Below, piece by piece: positions 1 through 9,076 of a stretch of 64,000 bases of DNA (position 1 is its first letter; every line of letters begins with the position of its first letter). Under the pieces are notes generated by a model, which did no database searches, had not been told where the DNA came from, and saw only the letters and a list, made by a program, of their open reading frames with translations. Origin of the DNA: CAZOZZ01 sp965247425 (GTDB lineage: Bacteria; Acidobacteriota; Terriglobia; 20CM-2-55-15). A program made the translations under genes and the position numbers. Location: contig OZ252023.1 of the NCBI GenBank assembly GCA_965247425.1, forward strand, positions 5,208,001 through 5,272,000, given 5' to 3'.

Positions 1-19
1 CTCAAGCGATCCAAGTCTA

Positions 20-988
20 ATGTCCGAATCGAAGTATCCAATCCGTCCCCTGGAGTTCGACGACATCTCCACCTACCCGATCGGCGATCGGACCAGCAAG
101 GTACACGTCGGCCTTTTTGCCAAGCCCTCCAGTGCGGACGATTCGGTCGGGGACTTCATAGAGAAGCTCCCCGGAATTCTCGGGGCCGAACGGTTGCGGA
201 ACCTCATTGCCGCGATTCGATCGGCGCGGACATCCGAAAAAGCTGTGATCTGGGGTATGGGGGGCCATGTCATCAAGTGCGGCCTGGGGCCGACTATGGT
301 GGAGTTGATGCGCGACGGGTTCGTCAGCGGCATCGCAATGAACGGCGCGGCTGCGATTCATGATTTTGAAATTGCATTTGAAGGATCGACTTCTGAAGAA
401 GTCGAAAACGAACTGGGTTCGGGTCGATTCGGCATGGCGCGTGAAACCGGCGAATACATCAACATCGCGATCAACCGGGGAGCGATTGACGGAATCGGGA
501 TCGGAGAGAGCATCGGGCGTTTTATCGTCGAGTCCGGTCGAGACATCCCGTTCAAGCATCGTGACGCCAGCGTCCTCGCAGAGGCATATTCACGATCGAT
601 TCCGGTGACCGTCCATCTGGCTATAGGCACCGACATCACCCACATCCACCCGACCGCTTCAGGGGAAAAGCTGGGCGAGGGGACGATGCGAGACTTCAAG
701 CTCTTGTGCGAACTGACAAAGGGACTGGACGGAGGGGGAGTCTACGTGAACGTGGGGTCCGCGGTGATCCTACCGGAGGTCTTCCTCAAAGCAGTCTCGG
801 TCGTTCGAAACCTGGGTGGTTCGCTGACCGGGTTCACGACGGCAAATCTGGATTTCATCCAACACTACCGGCCCACCCAGAACGTACTCAAACGGCCGAC
901 CCAAGGGGGTGGTCAGGCCATTGCACTGACCGGCCACCATGAGATCATGCTTCCGCTGATTGCCGCGGCGCTGAAGCAGTCGGGCTAG
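20..988 (+). CDS. Deoxyhypusine-synthase-like protein
   Basis: A 322-residue cytosolic protein without signal peptide or membrane segment. The stretch from about residue 75 (GGHVIKCGL) through NGAAAIHDFEIAFEG, and the later IPVTVHLAIGTDITHIHP and GGGVYVNVGSAVILPE motifs, recall the NAD-binding Rossmann-like fold of the deoxyhypusine synthase/homospermidine synthase superfamily. The canonical DHS active-site lysine motif (GGGVxKH) is not present in standard form, so the eIF5A-modifying reaction should not be assumed; bacterial members have other or unknown roles. The start ATG at 20 lies only 19 bases into the window, so a ribosome site cannot be judged well. The gene stands alone; its stop overlaps the first bases of an inverted-repeat element. 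Family call is from motif memory, function is open. Confidence 0.5.
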   Translation: MSESKYPIRPLEFDDISTYPIGDRTSKVHVGLFAKPSSADDSVGDFIEKLPGILGAERLRNLIAAIRSARTSEKAVIWGMGGHVIKCGLGPTMVELMRDGFVSGIAMNGAAAIHDFEIAFEGSTSEEVENELGSGRFGMARETGEYINIAINRGAIDGIGIGESIGRFIVESGRDIPFKHRDASVLAEAYSRSIPVTVHLAIGTDITHIHPTASGEKLGEGTMRDFKLLCELTKGLDGGGVYVNVGSAVILPEVFLKAVSVVRNLGGSLTGFTTANLDFIQHYRPTQNVLKRPTQGGGQAIALTGHHEIMLPLIAAALKQSG

Positions 989-1170
989 GAGCCTGCGCGG
1001 CAGAAGGGATCGTAGCGAGAAAGTGGGGAATCGAGGACAGATTTCCTCGACTTTGAGGCATTTTCTCGATTTTGAGGCGAATAGTGGTTCTATTTAACGA
1101 AAAATCGGGGAAATATGGACCGATTCTACTGCTTTCGCAGCAGATCTCTTCTGCCGCGCAGGCTCCTAGC
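984..1170. repeat. Small element with terminal inverted repeats (MITE-like)
   Basis: Bases 984-1010 and the reverse complement of 1144-1170 match over 27 bases with one mismatch, each beginning GCTAGGAGCCTGCGCG. They enclose 133 bases containing a TCGAGGA/TCCTCGA hairpin (1031-1050) and two imperfect direct copies of CTCGAYTTTGAGGC (1047 and 1065). There is no coding potential. The right repeat ends five bases before the chosen start of the CPBP gene, and the left repeat covers the last bases of the preceding gene. Confidence 0.6.
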
Positions 1171-1174
1171 GGAT

Positions 1175-1945
1175 ATGGTGACTGAACACCCTTCGAGCGA
1201 AGAATCGATCACACCGACTGGGGCGCCCCAAGCGCGTATTTCCTGGACCAGTTGGGACGTCGCGGTTTTCATACTGACCCTGGGCGGCTTCGTCATTGGC
1301 TTTTTGCTTTTGCAGTTGGTTGCACTCGGGGTGGTCACCCTGATCTCTTTCCGGGGTGAGAGCGCTGATGCCATGCGGGCGCTGGCGGGAACTCTGTTTG
1401 CGAACCTGGCCTTCATTGGCCTGGCGGCCGCCGTGGTGCGCTTCGTATACGGACGTCGGTTCTTTGAGGAAATGCGCTGGCGGCGGCGCTACGAAGCAAC
1501 TAACGCTTCGCTCGTCGTGAGGGGGGCGGGCCTGGCGTTCTTAGCCATGGTGGTTGGCGTACTGTTTCCTCCAAGCAGCAGCCCTCCAATCGAACGGTTG
1601 CTCAACACCCCTCAGGCAGTCATGGCGTTTGCGATTTTCGGCGTCGGCATCGCTCCGTTTCTCGAGGAAATGATCTTTCGGGGAATTCTCTTTCGGGTGC
1701 TGGAAGAAATTGGTGGGAGTTCCATCACTGTTCGAACGACCGCCCTTCTCTTTGCGCTGCTGCACATTCCGCAACTACTGGGAAGCTATGCGGGTATGCT
1801 CATGATCTTCGCCGTCGGGTATGTTCTTTCCGATCTTCGCGAACGAACTGGCTCCATGATCCCTCCCCTGATCGTCCACACCGCGTATAACGGGCTGCTG
1901 TTCCTCGCCTTCGCACTCAGTACGCTAGTCCAGGAAACGGTCTGA
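1175..1945 (+). CDS. CPBP-family intramembrane metalloprotease
   Basis: Predicted integral membrane glutamic/metallo-protease of the CAAX-protease/bacteriocin-processing (Abi) family. The family signature is complete: EExxxR at residues 164-169 (EEMIFR), a histidine in the LLHIP helix near residue 197, and HxxxN near residues 235-239 (HTAYN). About six to seven hydrophobic segments span residues 25-255. The substrate is unknown; family members process prenylated proteins, pheromones or bacteriocins, or serve as immunity factors. I start at ATG 1175 rather than ATG 1115, because the 20 extra codons are read out of an inverted-repeat element (984-1170) and add an arginine-rich, non-family leader. 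No partner gene is obvious nearby. Confidence 0.85.
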   Translation: MVTEHPSSEESITPTGAPQARISWTSWDVAVFILTLGGFVIGFLLLQLVALGVVTLISFRGESADAMRALAGTLFANLAFIGLAAAVVRFVYGRRFFEEMRWRRRYEATNASLVVRGAGLAFLAMVVGVLFPPSSSPPIERLLNTPQAVMAFAIFGVGIAPFLEEMIFRGILFRVLEEIGGSSITVRTTALLFALLHIPQLLGSYAGMLMIFAVGYVLSDLRERTGSMIPPLIVHTAYNGLLFLAFALSTLVQETV

Positions 1946-1955
1946 CGCCGCAAAG

Positions 1956-2607
1956 ATGGTGAAGCCGCACAGAATCCCCGTCTTCCTCCTGCTGGGACTC
2001 GCCCTGACGGTCCGTCTCGCGGTGTGGTACGCCTATCTCGAACATCCTCACGCGTTCGTTCAGCCCGACACGGTCACCTACCTGGCACCCGGGCGAACGA
2101 CTGCTCGAAGACGGCTCGTTTCCGAGTTTCGCCCGAACCCCAATCTATCCCGTCTTTCTTGCGGCCGTGAGCAAAGTCGTATCTTCGAATCCGGCGGTCA
2201 TTGCTCTGGTGCAGATTATCGTCTCACTCGCCACCGTGGCTCTGATGTTCTACGTTGCAAGCGCCGCATTCGGAATGAGCGCCGCGATTGTGGCGCTTCT
2301 CTTCATGGGGGTGGACCTCACGGGTGCGATCTCTTCGAGTCAGCTTCTGGCGGACTCTCTCTTCACGTTCCTGCTCACGGCCGCAATTGCCGGGTTGTTC
2401 AGAATTTCCAGGAAGAACTCCGGACTGCCCGAGACAGCGGCAGTCGGTGTCGGTTTTTCCCTCGTGGCTTTGTGCAGGCCCGTAGGTGTGTTCCTGTTTG
2501 TTCCCGTCGCGGTCTGGATGGGCGTGACGTTGGTAAGGAAACGTCGCCGCTGGCAGACGCCCGTCGGTGTCTTCGTGGCCGGATCCCTGTTTCTCCCCCT
2601 CCTGTAG
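1956..2607 (+). pseudogene. ArnT/PMT-like membrane glycosyltransferase fragment, frameshifted and 3'-truncated
   Basis: The frame starting at 1956 gives a membrane-anchored N-terminus (first helix near residues 8-26, then a QPDTVTYLAPG loop typical of lipid-linked-sugar glycosyltransferases). The match then continues in the +1 frame (GERLLEDGSF, then RTPIYPVFLAAV and several transmembrane helices) to 2607. The shift falls at CCCGGG, bases 2088-2093. The product stops after about 215 residues, whereas family members are usually 450-600. The stop lies where sequence homologous to an IPT domain begins, so the 3' half of this gene and the 5' end of the next gene appear to have been removed together. 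No catalytic activity is expected from this fragment. Confidence 0.7.
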
Positions 2608-5600
2608 GTGACGGTTCTAACGCCCCCGCCCGGAGGCGGAAGTTCGACCGTCACCCTGTTTGTCGTCAATCCGGTGTCCGACAACCCGCTGATCGAAGGT
2701 CGCGTGTCCGTAGGCTCGTTCCCGGCCGGTGTGGCGATTCATCCGACTCGTAAGATCGCGTTGGTGACGAGTGAGGCGGACGATACCGTCAGTGTAATTG
2801 ACCTGGAAACGTTGGCGGTGACGGAAACCATCCCCGTTGGTCGGAGTCCCGGCGAGGGCATCGCGATCCATCCGGGTCTGGATCTGGCAATCGTCGCTAA
2901 CGTCGGAAGCAACGACGTCAGCGTCATCGATCTGAAGTCGTTGACAGTCACGACGACCATCGGTGTGGGGCGGTTCCCGATCGGCGTCGGGATCGATACG
3001 ACTCGCGATCTTGCGGTTGTCGCTAACGGCGAAGACGCAAACGTGTCGATCATCGATCTGAACAGCCTGGCCGTGACGGACACGATTCAGGTTGGGCCGC
3101 GTCCAGCCGGTGTTGCGGTCAACTCGAAGACAGGAATAGCGGTGGTGGCCAACCGCGCGCAGAACACCGTCTCGGTGATCGATCTGGATGCGCGGTCGAG
3201 CGTCGCCACGATCGGTGTCGAAGGGGAGTTTCCCCGGGGAGTCGCCATCAACGAGACGAGCAACATCGCAATCGTGGCCAACGCCAACAGTGACACAGTG
3301 AGCGTGATCGATCTTGAGACGCGAAGTTTCGTCGGCACGATTGATGTCGGGACAGGTCCGACCGGTGTTGCGGTACACGAGTTGACGAATCATGCGGTAG
3401 TGAGCAACAGCGGCGTGATTCGCGGTTCGACCGAACTGGGGGCGCTGTCGACGGCCTCGATCCTGGACCTGGACGGGCGGGCGGTGGTCGAAAACGTACC
3501 GGTGGGCAGCGCAGCTTTTGGAGTGGATGTTGCAGAAGCATCGCAAATGGCGGTCGTGGCCAACTTTGGGAGCAATGACGTCACCGTGATCCGTATCCCG
3601 AATCCGACACCACGTGTAGGCACTGTGGAACCGAAAACGTTTCCGGCCGGTGGTGGGGACTTCGAAATTACGATACGGGGGACCGGCTTCCTGCCCACGT
3701 CGGTCGTCACTCTCAATGGAGAGACGCTGCCGACGACTTTCATTTCGCCGACCGAGCTCCAGGCAGTCGTGTCGGCGGAACTGCTGGACCAGTTGCTGCA
3801 GGTGAGCGCCATCACGCTGGATTCTTCCCCGCAAGCGCGTTTCGCGCAGGTAACGCCGATCGACTTCAACGTCGAGGTGATTAATCCGGGTCCCGGAGGT
3901 GGGGTGTCCCCGCCGCCGGCCGATCCCCAGGCCAATCAGATTCTGCCGCGGAATTCGCAACCGGTATTGCGGAGCATTTCCCCGACGGAGATCGAAACAG
4001 GCGCGTCCGAGCTCGTGTTAGAGGTCAACGGGAACAACTTCAACGGGTTGAGCGTGGTGGACTTCGGTGGGAGGCCGCATTCCCCGGAAGCGTCCACGGC
4101 CACGTCGCTCACAGTGCGAATTGATGGATCGGAGCTGACACCGGGGGTGACTTCCGTCTCCGTCTTCAACCCTCCGCCTGGAGGAGGCACGAGCGGCTCG
4201 AATCCCTTCACGGTGACCGTGCAGGCGAATCCGGTCCCGGTCATCACTTCGGTCACGCCGCGTTCGGTGCCTGCAGGGTCGGCATCGGTCGGGTTGTCGA
4301 TCTCGGGGAGCGGTTTCATTCCCGACACGACGCTGAGTCTGGAAGGACGTGAATTGGATGCGTCGATCACGCCGGACTCGGTTGGTGCTGTAATACCGGA
4401 TGATCTCGTGGCGACTTCCGGGACCCTGACGGGATTCCTGTTCAACGACACTCCGGGAGGCGGCGCAGCTTCGTTTTCTATCAACGTCCTGAACGAAGCG
4501 CCGAGCATCACCGGTTTCGATCCGACAAGCGTGGATGTGGGCGCTGCATTCCTCATTCTGACGGTGTCGGGGGAGAACTTCGCACCCAACGCGACGATCA
4601 CCGTTGGCGGAACACGTATTCCAACCCAGTTCGTGAGCGAAGCGGAACTGACGGGCACCGTTCCGGGGGCGTTGCTGGGGTCTCCCGCCGACCTGACGAT
4701 CGGCGTTTTCATTCCACCGCCCGGTGGAGGCACGGCGGAAGGCGGAAGCTTGACGGTGCAAAACCCGGCTCCGACGCTCACGTCGCTGGATCCCGCCACG
4801 GCAAATCTGGACACACTACCGGTACGGGTAACCGTTGCCGGCCAGGCCTTCCTGCCGACGTCGACGGTGCACGTTGACGGAATTGCCGTTGATACAACCT
4901 TCACAAGCTCGACGAGCCTGGCTTTCAGCGTGGCCGCGACGTCGATTCCCGACGTCCTGTCGGTGACCGTGCTCACTCCCGAACCGGGCGGCGGAACCTC
5001 GGACTCCCTGAACTTCACGATCGGCAACCCGCCGCCCGTCATCGCCTCGATTGCCCCCACGGAAGTCGCGGCCGATGACCTGCCGGCAACCATTACCGTA
5101 ACGGGAACAGGGTTTGTCGCCGACTCTCGGGTTGAACTGAACCAGCCGGCGCCGGTCTCCGACGTCCTCGTGCGTGACGCCACGACGCTGACCTTCACGG
5201 TTCCGGCCGGTACGGCGGCTGGAGAACATGACGTCACGGTATTGAACGCGGCTCCGGGCGGGGGAACGTCGAACCCGGTAACGTTGACGATCACCAATCC
5301 ACGCCCCGTCCTGTCGCAGGTACTGCCCGACAGCGGAAAGGAATCCGAGAATCATGCCATCGATGTGTTCGGGTCCAACTTCATCGAAGGCGCCGAAATC
5401 CTGGTCGATGGCGTTGCCGTTCCGACCCGGTTCCATTCATCGACTGTGTTGAGCGGCACAATCCCGCCATCGCGCCCGGGCCCACTATCGATCACGGTGC
5501 GGAACCCGGGTGCGGATGCCTCCAGCGCTCTGGATTTCACGGTCACTTTCTCGCCGAATCCGGCGCCGGTCATCACTTCTATTACACCCGATCTGGCCAA

Positions 5601-6219
5601 GGTCAAAGCAGGGGAGACGATCACGATTACCGGCACAGGATTTATTCTAGACACGGAATTAACGCTCGACGGACGGCCCCACCCGTTTACCGTCGTCGGC
5701 TTGAACACCGTCACGGTCGTCGCACCCACGCTCGCTGACGGCGGCCATACAATCACGATTACCGTCCCACCTTCCCCTGGCGGCGGAGGCGGAAGCGTGA
5801 GTCGTACTTTCCAGACCGGCGCCGTCATTTCGAGCCTGCAGATCACGTTGAAGGATGTGAAGACGAGCCAGGTGATTTCCGGCGCGTCGATCACACTGGC
5901 CGGAGTGTCCACCACGACTGATGCGAACGGAGTCGTACAGTTTACGGCGTTGCCGATCGGCAAGCCGGCGCTGGCGGTGACGACTTCGGGTTACATCAGC
6001 CGCACGTTCGACCAGCATCTGTTGATCGGGACCACATCGATCGTTGTATACCTCTATCCAACCTCCGTTGGCGCTACCGACCCCGACGGTGACGGCATCC
6101 CCGACGCGGCGGAGACCAACACGGGAATATTCCTGTCCGTGTTGGATACCGGGACGGATCCCAATAAGGCGGACAGCGATGGAGACGGACTGTCGGACGG
6201 CGTGGAGGTGCTGCGATGA
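2608..6219 (+). CDS. Secreted YVTN beta-propeller / multi-IPT(TIG) surface protein, 5'-truncated
   Basis: The 1203-residue reading frame opens in the middle of a domain. Residues 1-20 (VLTPPPGGG) are the last strand of an IPT domain, so signal peptide and earlier domains are missing. Residues about 28-330 hold seven YVTN-type blades with the recurring VxVIDLxTxxV pattern, enough for a closed seven-bladed propeller. Residues about 335-1075 are roughly eight IPT/TIG Ig-like domains, most ending in a PPGGG turn. Residues 1080-1150 look like a carboxypeptidase-regulatory-like domain. The C-terminus (DPDGDGIPDAAE, DSDGDGLSDGVE) is a thrombospondin-type-3 calcium-binding tail. Likely exported and surface attached, for adhesion or scaffolding. 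Its stop overlaps the next start as ATGA, so the two are co-translated. As it stands the GTG at 2608 has no good ribosome site. Confidence 0.8.
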   Translation: MTVLTPPPGGGSSTVTLFVVNPVSDNPLIEGRVSVGSFPAGVAIHPTRKIALVTSEADDTVSVIDLETLAVTETIPVGRSPGEGIAIHPGLDLAIVANVGSNDVSVIDLKSLTVTTTIGVGRFPIGVGIDTTRDLAVVANGEDANVSIIDLNSLAVTDTIQVGPRPAGVAVNSKTGIAVVANRAQNTVSVIDLDARSSVATIGVEGEFPRGVAINETSNIAIVANANSDTVSVIDLETRSFVGTIDVGTGPTGVAVHELTNHAVVSNSGVIRGSTELGALSTASILDLDGRAVVENVPVGSAAFGVDVAEASQMAVVANFGSNDVTVIRIPNPTPRVGTVEPKTFPAGGGDFEITIRGTGFLPTSVVTLNGETLPTTFISPTELQAVVSAELLDQLLQVSAITLDSSPQARFAQVTPIDFNVEVINPGPGGGVSPPPADPQANQILPRNSQPVLRSISPTEIETGASELVLEVNGNNFNGLSVVDFGGRPHSPEASTATSLTVRIDGSELTPGVTSVSVFNPPPGGGTSGSNPFTVTVQANPVPVITSVTPRSVPAGSASVGLSISGSGFIPDTTLSLEGRELDASITPDSVGAVIPDDLVATSGTLTGFLFNDTPGGGAASFSINVLNEAPSITGFDPTSVDVGAAFLILTVSGENFAPNATITVGGTRIPTQFVSEAELTGTVPGALLGSPADLTIGVFIPPPGGGTAEGGSLTVQNPAPTLTSLDPATANLDTLPVRVTVAGQAFLPTSTVHVDGIAVDTTFTSSTSLAFSVAATSIPDVLSVTVLTPEPGGGTSDSLNFTIGNPPPVIASIAPTEVAADDLPATITVTGTGFVADSRVELNQPAPVSDVLVRDATTLTFTVPAGTAAGEHDVTVLNAAPGGGTSNPVTLTITNPRPVLSQVLPDSGKESENHAIDVFGSNFIEGAEILVDGVAVPTRFHSSTVLSGTIPPSRPGPLSITVRNPGADASSALDFTVTFSPNPAPVITSITPDLAKVKAGETITITGTGFILDTELTLDGRPHPFTVVGLNTVTVVAPTLADGGHTITITVPPSPGGGGGSVSRTFQTGAVISSLQITLKDVKTSQVISGASITLAGVSTTTDANGVVQFTALPIGKPALAVTTSGYISRTFDQHLLIGTTSIVVYLYPTSVGATDPDGDGIPDAAETNTGIFLSVLDTGTDPNKADSDGDGLSDGVEVLR

Positions 6220-7985
6220 AAACCATCCTCCGGCGTCGAATCGCCGCCGCCCTGTCATTTGTGGCGTTGATTTTCGTGTTTCCCCAGCAGGTGCAGGCCT
6301 CCCATTTCCGGGGTGGATTTATGACGGCGTCGATCGCGGCCGACGGAACCGTCACCATAAATGCCGAAACCTTGTGGAGAAACCTTGCCGTCGGTCGCGT
6401 GAGTTTCGTGCGGGTTCTCGACTTCCCGAGTCGAACTACTGCCATTTCCTCGATTAGTGTTCCAAGCAGCACGATCACACAGACCGATACTACCAGCGAT
6501 CCGAGCTTTACGCGGACAGTGCAGCAATTCACCACTTCTCTCTCTAGCTTGCCGCAGGGCAGTTACATCATCCGGTGGGATAGTTGTTGTCGAATTTCCG
6601 GCATCGCAAACGCTCCGGAAAGCAGCTTTTCCCTCGAAACTGTGGTGCATTTTGACGGTACCGCCAACAGCGCCCCTAACATTCTCTCCAGCGTGATCAC
6701 CGGAGTGGCGGCAGGTTTCGAGTACAGTCAGAACATAAACGCGACCGATCCCGACAGTACGCCGTTGTCCTATAAGTTCCTGGTTGGAGCCACATCTCCC
6801 GACTTTGGTCCTTCGAGTCAGATTCCGGGTATTACCGTCAGCACCGTGGGCGCTATCAAGATTCCGGCGACGAATACTGCAGACCTGCAGGTGACCAACA
6901 CGAGCAACCCGGCTGGGGACTACGTCTTCAAGGTGCGAATCACCGATTCCTCGGGGGCGTACACCGATCGGGATGTGCTGTTGGATGTGGTCACAGGTAC
7001 AAACTCGAACCCGCCGGTCCTGTCCTCGATCGGCAATCGGTCCGTCAATCTGGGGAGCACTCTGACGTTCAACACGTCGGCTACCGATGCGGACACTGGC
7101 GATGTTGTCACGCTTTCCACCAGCACGCTTCCAGCGAATTCGACTTTCACTCAGACCTCGGGAAACCCGGCCAACGGAAGCTTTACGTTTACCCCGAATA
7201 GTTCCCAGACCGGTACCCACCAGATCAATTTCGAAGACCGGGACAACGGAAACCCCAATCTGGTCGACAGCGAACTGATCACGATAACCGTCCTGGGGTC
7301 CAACCGCGCCCCGGTGTTGAATGCCATCGGCAACAGGAACGTCTCGGCCGGCGGTACTTTGACGTTTACCGTCAGCGCTACCGATCCGGACAATGATTCG
7401 CTGACCTATTCGGCATCGTTCCTTCCCAGTGGCGCAACGTTCGATCCGGCCACCCAGATCTTCAACTGGGTGGCGCCGTCGAGCGGAGTTTTTACCGGGA
7501 TCATCTTCAAGGTGACCGACAGCGGAAGTCTGTCGGACCAGGAAGCCATCTCGATCAGCGTCGGTGCGGCGAATCAGTCACCCCAGATCACCGCAATCGG
7601 AGACAAAGGGACCCGATCGGGTCTCACGGTCTCATTAACCGTGAACGCCACAGATCCGGACAGCAGCGACACGGTAACGCTGTCGATTGGCAGCGGCGGG
7701 CTTCCGCCGGGAGCGACGTTCAGCACTTCCACCGGCCTGTTCAGCTGGACGCCTACGACGTCGGAGGCCGGCCAATTGTTTACCGTCAACTTCGTGGCTA
7801 CCGACAACGGCAGCCCCCAACTGGCGGATACCAAACCGGTAAAGATCGGCGTGGGCGACTATCCGTCTCCGTCGACGGCTACCGATCCGAACAACCCCGC
7901 CACGGATGGAGACGGTATCAACGACGCGACCGAGGTTGCTGCCGGCTCGAACCCGCTGGACGCGAGCAGCACACCGACTCCCTGA
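6216..7985 (+). CDS. Secreted cadherin-like/putative-Ig (He_PIG) repeat protein with calcium-binding tail
   Basis: 589 residues with a clear signal peptide (residues 1-28, cleavage likely after VQA before SHFRGG). An N-terminal SHFRGG-type domain (29-145) is followed by about four Ig/cadherin-like repeats, near 150-245, 258-345, 350-440 and 452-545, each with a TDPD-type calcium motif such as NATDPDS and SATDPDND. The end (DPNNPATDGDGINDATEVAAGSNPLD) is a type-3 thrombospondin-like calcium repeat of the same type as the preceding gene, so the two proteins may share a surface compartment. The start overlaps the upstream stop by four bases. No sorting motif such as PEP-CTERM is visible after the tail. 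Confidence 0.8.
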   Translation: MKTILRRRIAAALSFVALIFVFPQQVQASHFRGGFMTASIAADGTVTINAETLWRNLAVGRVSFVRVLDFPSRTTAISSISVPSSTITQTDTTSDPSFTRTVQQFTTSLSSLPQGSYIIRWDSCCRISGIANAPESSFSLETVVHFDGTANSAPNILSSVITGVAAGFEYSQNINATDPDSTPLSYKFLVGATSPDFGPSSQIPGITVSTVGAIKIPATNTADLQVTNTSNPAGDYVFKVRITDSSGAYTDRDVLLDVVTGTNSNPPVLSSIGNRSVNLGSTLTFNTSATDADTGDVVTLSTSTLPANSTFTQTSGNPANGSFTFTPNSSQTGTHQINFEDRDNGNPNLVDSELITITVLGSNRAPVLNAIGNRNVSAGGTLTFTVSATDPDNDSLTYSASFLPSGATFDPATQIFNWVAPSSGVFTGIIFKVTDSGSLSDQEAISISVGAANQSPQITAIGDKGTRSGLTVSLTVNATDPDSSDTVTLSIGSGGLPPGATFSTSTGLFSWTPTTSEAGQLFTVNFVATDNGSPQLADTKPVKIGVGDYPSPSTATDPNNPATDGDGINDATEVAAGSNPLDASSTPTP

Positions 7986-8065
7986 ACTCTTCTTCAGTCG
8001 ACCCCTTTCGAAGATCTCGCGTCAACGCTCCCTGATCGCTCTCTTTCTGGAGTAGAGTGAATAGG

Positions 8066-9031
8066 ATGAACGTCGTCGAAGAAATAGGAAGGGTGCTCGA
8101 AATAGAGATCGAGGCCCTGCAGTCGGTCCGCCGAAACCTGAATGCCGGATTTGCGAAGGCGGTCGATGTGATGTCATCCTGCAGTGGTCGTGTGTTCGTG
8201 ACGGGCATCGGCAAGTCGGGAATGATCGCGAACAAGATCGCAGCGACCCTGACGAGTACGGGTACGCCGGCCATATTCCTGCACGCGTCGGATGCGATGC
8301 ACGGAGACATCGGGACTGTCCGGACCGGGGATGTCGTCCTGGCCTTGAGCAAGAGCGGCGAAATTGTGGAGCTCAACGCTCTGGTGCGTTCCCTGAAGAA
8401 AGAAGGTATTCCGATAGTGTCGATCACGAGCAACGCTGATTCGGCGATGGCGCTGCTTTCCGATGTTGTGCTGAGGCTGGACATCCCCAAGGAAGCGTGT
8501 CCCCTGAACCTGGCCCCGACAGCCAGCACGACGGCCGCTCTCGCTGTAGGCGATGCGTTGGCCGTCACCCTCATGAAGCAGAACAACATCACCGAGGAGG
8601 ACTTTGCCAGGAATCACCCGGGCGGACAGATCGGACGTCGCCTCCTGCTGACGGTGGGAGACATCATGCGTTCTGGCGAGAACAACCCGGTAATAGGCAT
8701 CGATATGCCGTTGCGTGAGATGCTGGTGCGGATCACTTCCTTTCGCGTCGGCGCCATTTCCATTATTGATGAACGCGGACGCCTGGAAGGCCTCGTCACG
8801 GATTACGACATTCGGAGGGCTCTGGAGTCCGGAAACGATTTTCTCGACCTCCACATTTCCGACGTGATGAACGCCTCGCCGGAAACGATTCTCGCCGAAA
8901 TCAAGGCGATCGAAGCGCTCGAGATGATGAGAGGCTTCGACAAGCCGATCGCCGTCTTACCTGTCGTTGATTCGGAGAGCAGGGCGATCGGGATGATTCA
9001 CCTGCACGACCTGATCGCCGCGGGTCTTTGA
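8066..9031 (+). CDS. kdsD: Arabinose-5-phosphate isomerase (SIS domain plus two CBS domains)
   Basis: Interconverts ribulose-5-phosphate and arabinose-5-phosphate, the first committed step of KDO synthesis for lipopolysaccharide. An SIS domain fills residues about 30-185, with GIGKSGMIANK near residue 48 and the SKSGEIVEL phosphosugar loop. HPGGQIGRRLL leads into two CBS domains (about 200-260 and 270-320, with VTDYDIRRALE). Length (about 321) is normal for KdsD/KpsF. GTG 8057 is an alternative start three codons upstream; GGAG at 8049 sits four bases from GTG and 13 from ATG, so the choice is not decided. It lies beside nucleotide-sugar genes on the opposite strand, which suits an envelope polysaccharide role. 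Confidence 0.9.
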   Translation: MNVVEEIGRVLEIEIEALQSVRRNLNAGFAKAVDVMSSCSGRVFVTGIGKSGMIANKIAATLTSTGTPAIFLHASDAMHGDIGTVRTGDVVLALSKSGEIVELNALVRSLKKEGIPIVSITSNADSAMALLSDVVLRLDIPKEACPLNLAPTASTTAALAVGDALAVTLMKQNNITEEDFARNHPGGQIGRRLLLTVGDIMRSGENNPVIGIDMPLREMLVRITSFRVGAISIIDERGRLEGLVTDYDIRRALESGNDFLDLHISDVMNASPETILAEIKAIEALEMMRGFDKPIAVLPVVDSESRAIGMIHLHDLIAAGL

Positions 9032-9076
9032 CCCGACGGACATATCTCCAGATCAGCAGTCCTGTCCCCGACACCA

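Noticed and set aside
2617..5297. Minus-strand frames of about 450 codons opposite the IPT protein
   Set aside because: Arginine/valine-rich low-complexity shadows of a repetitive gene.
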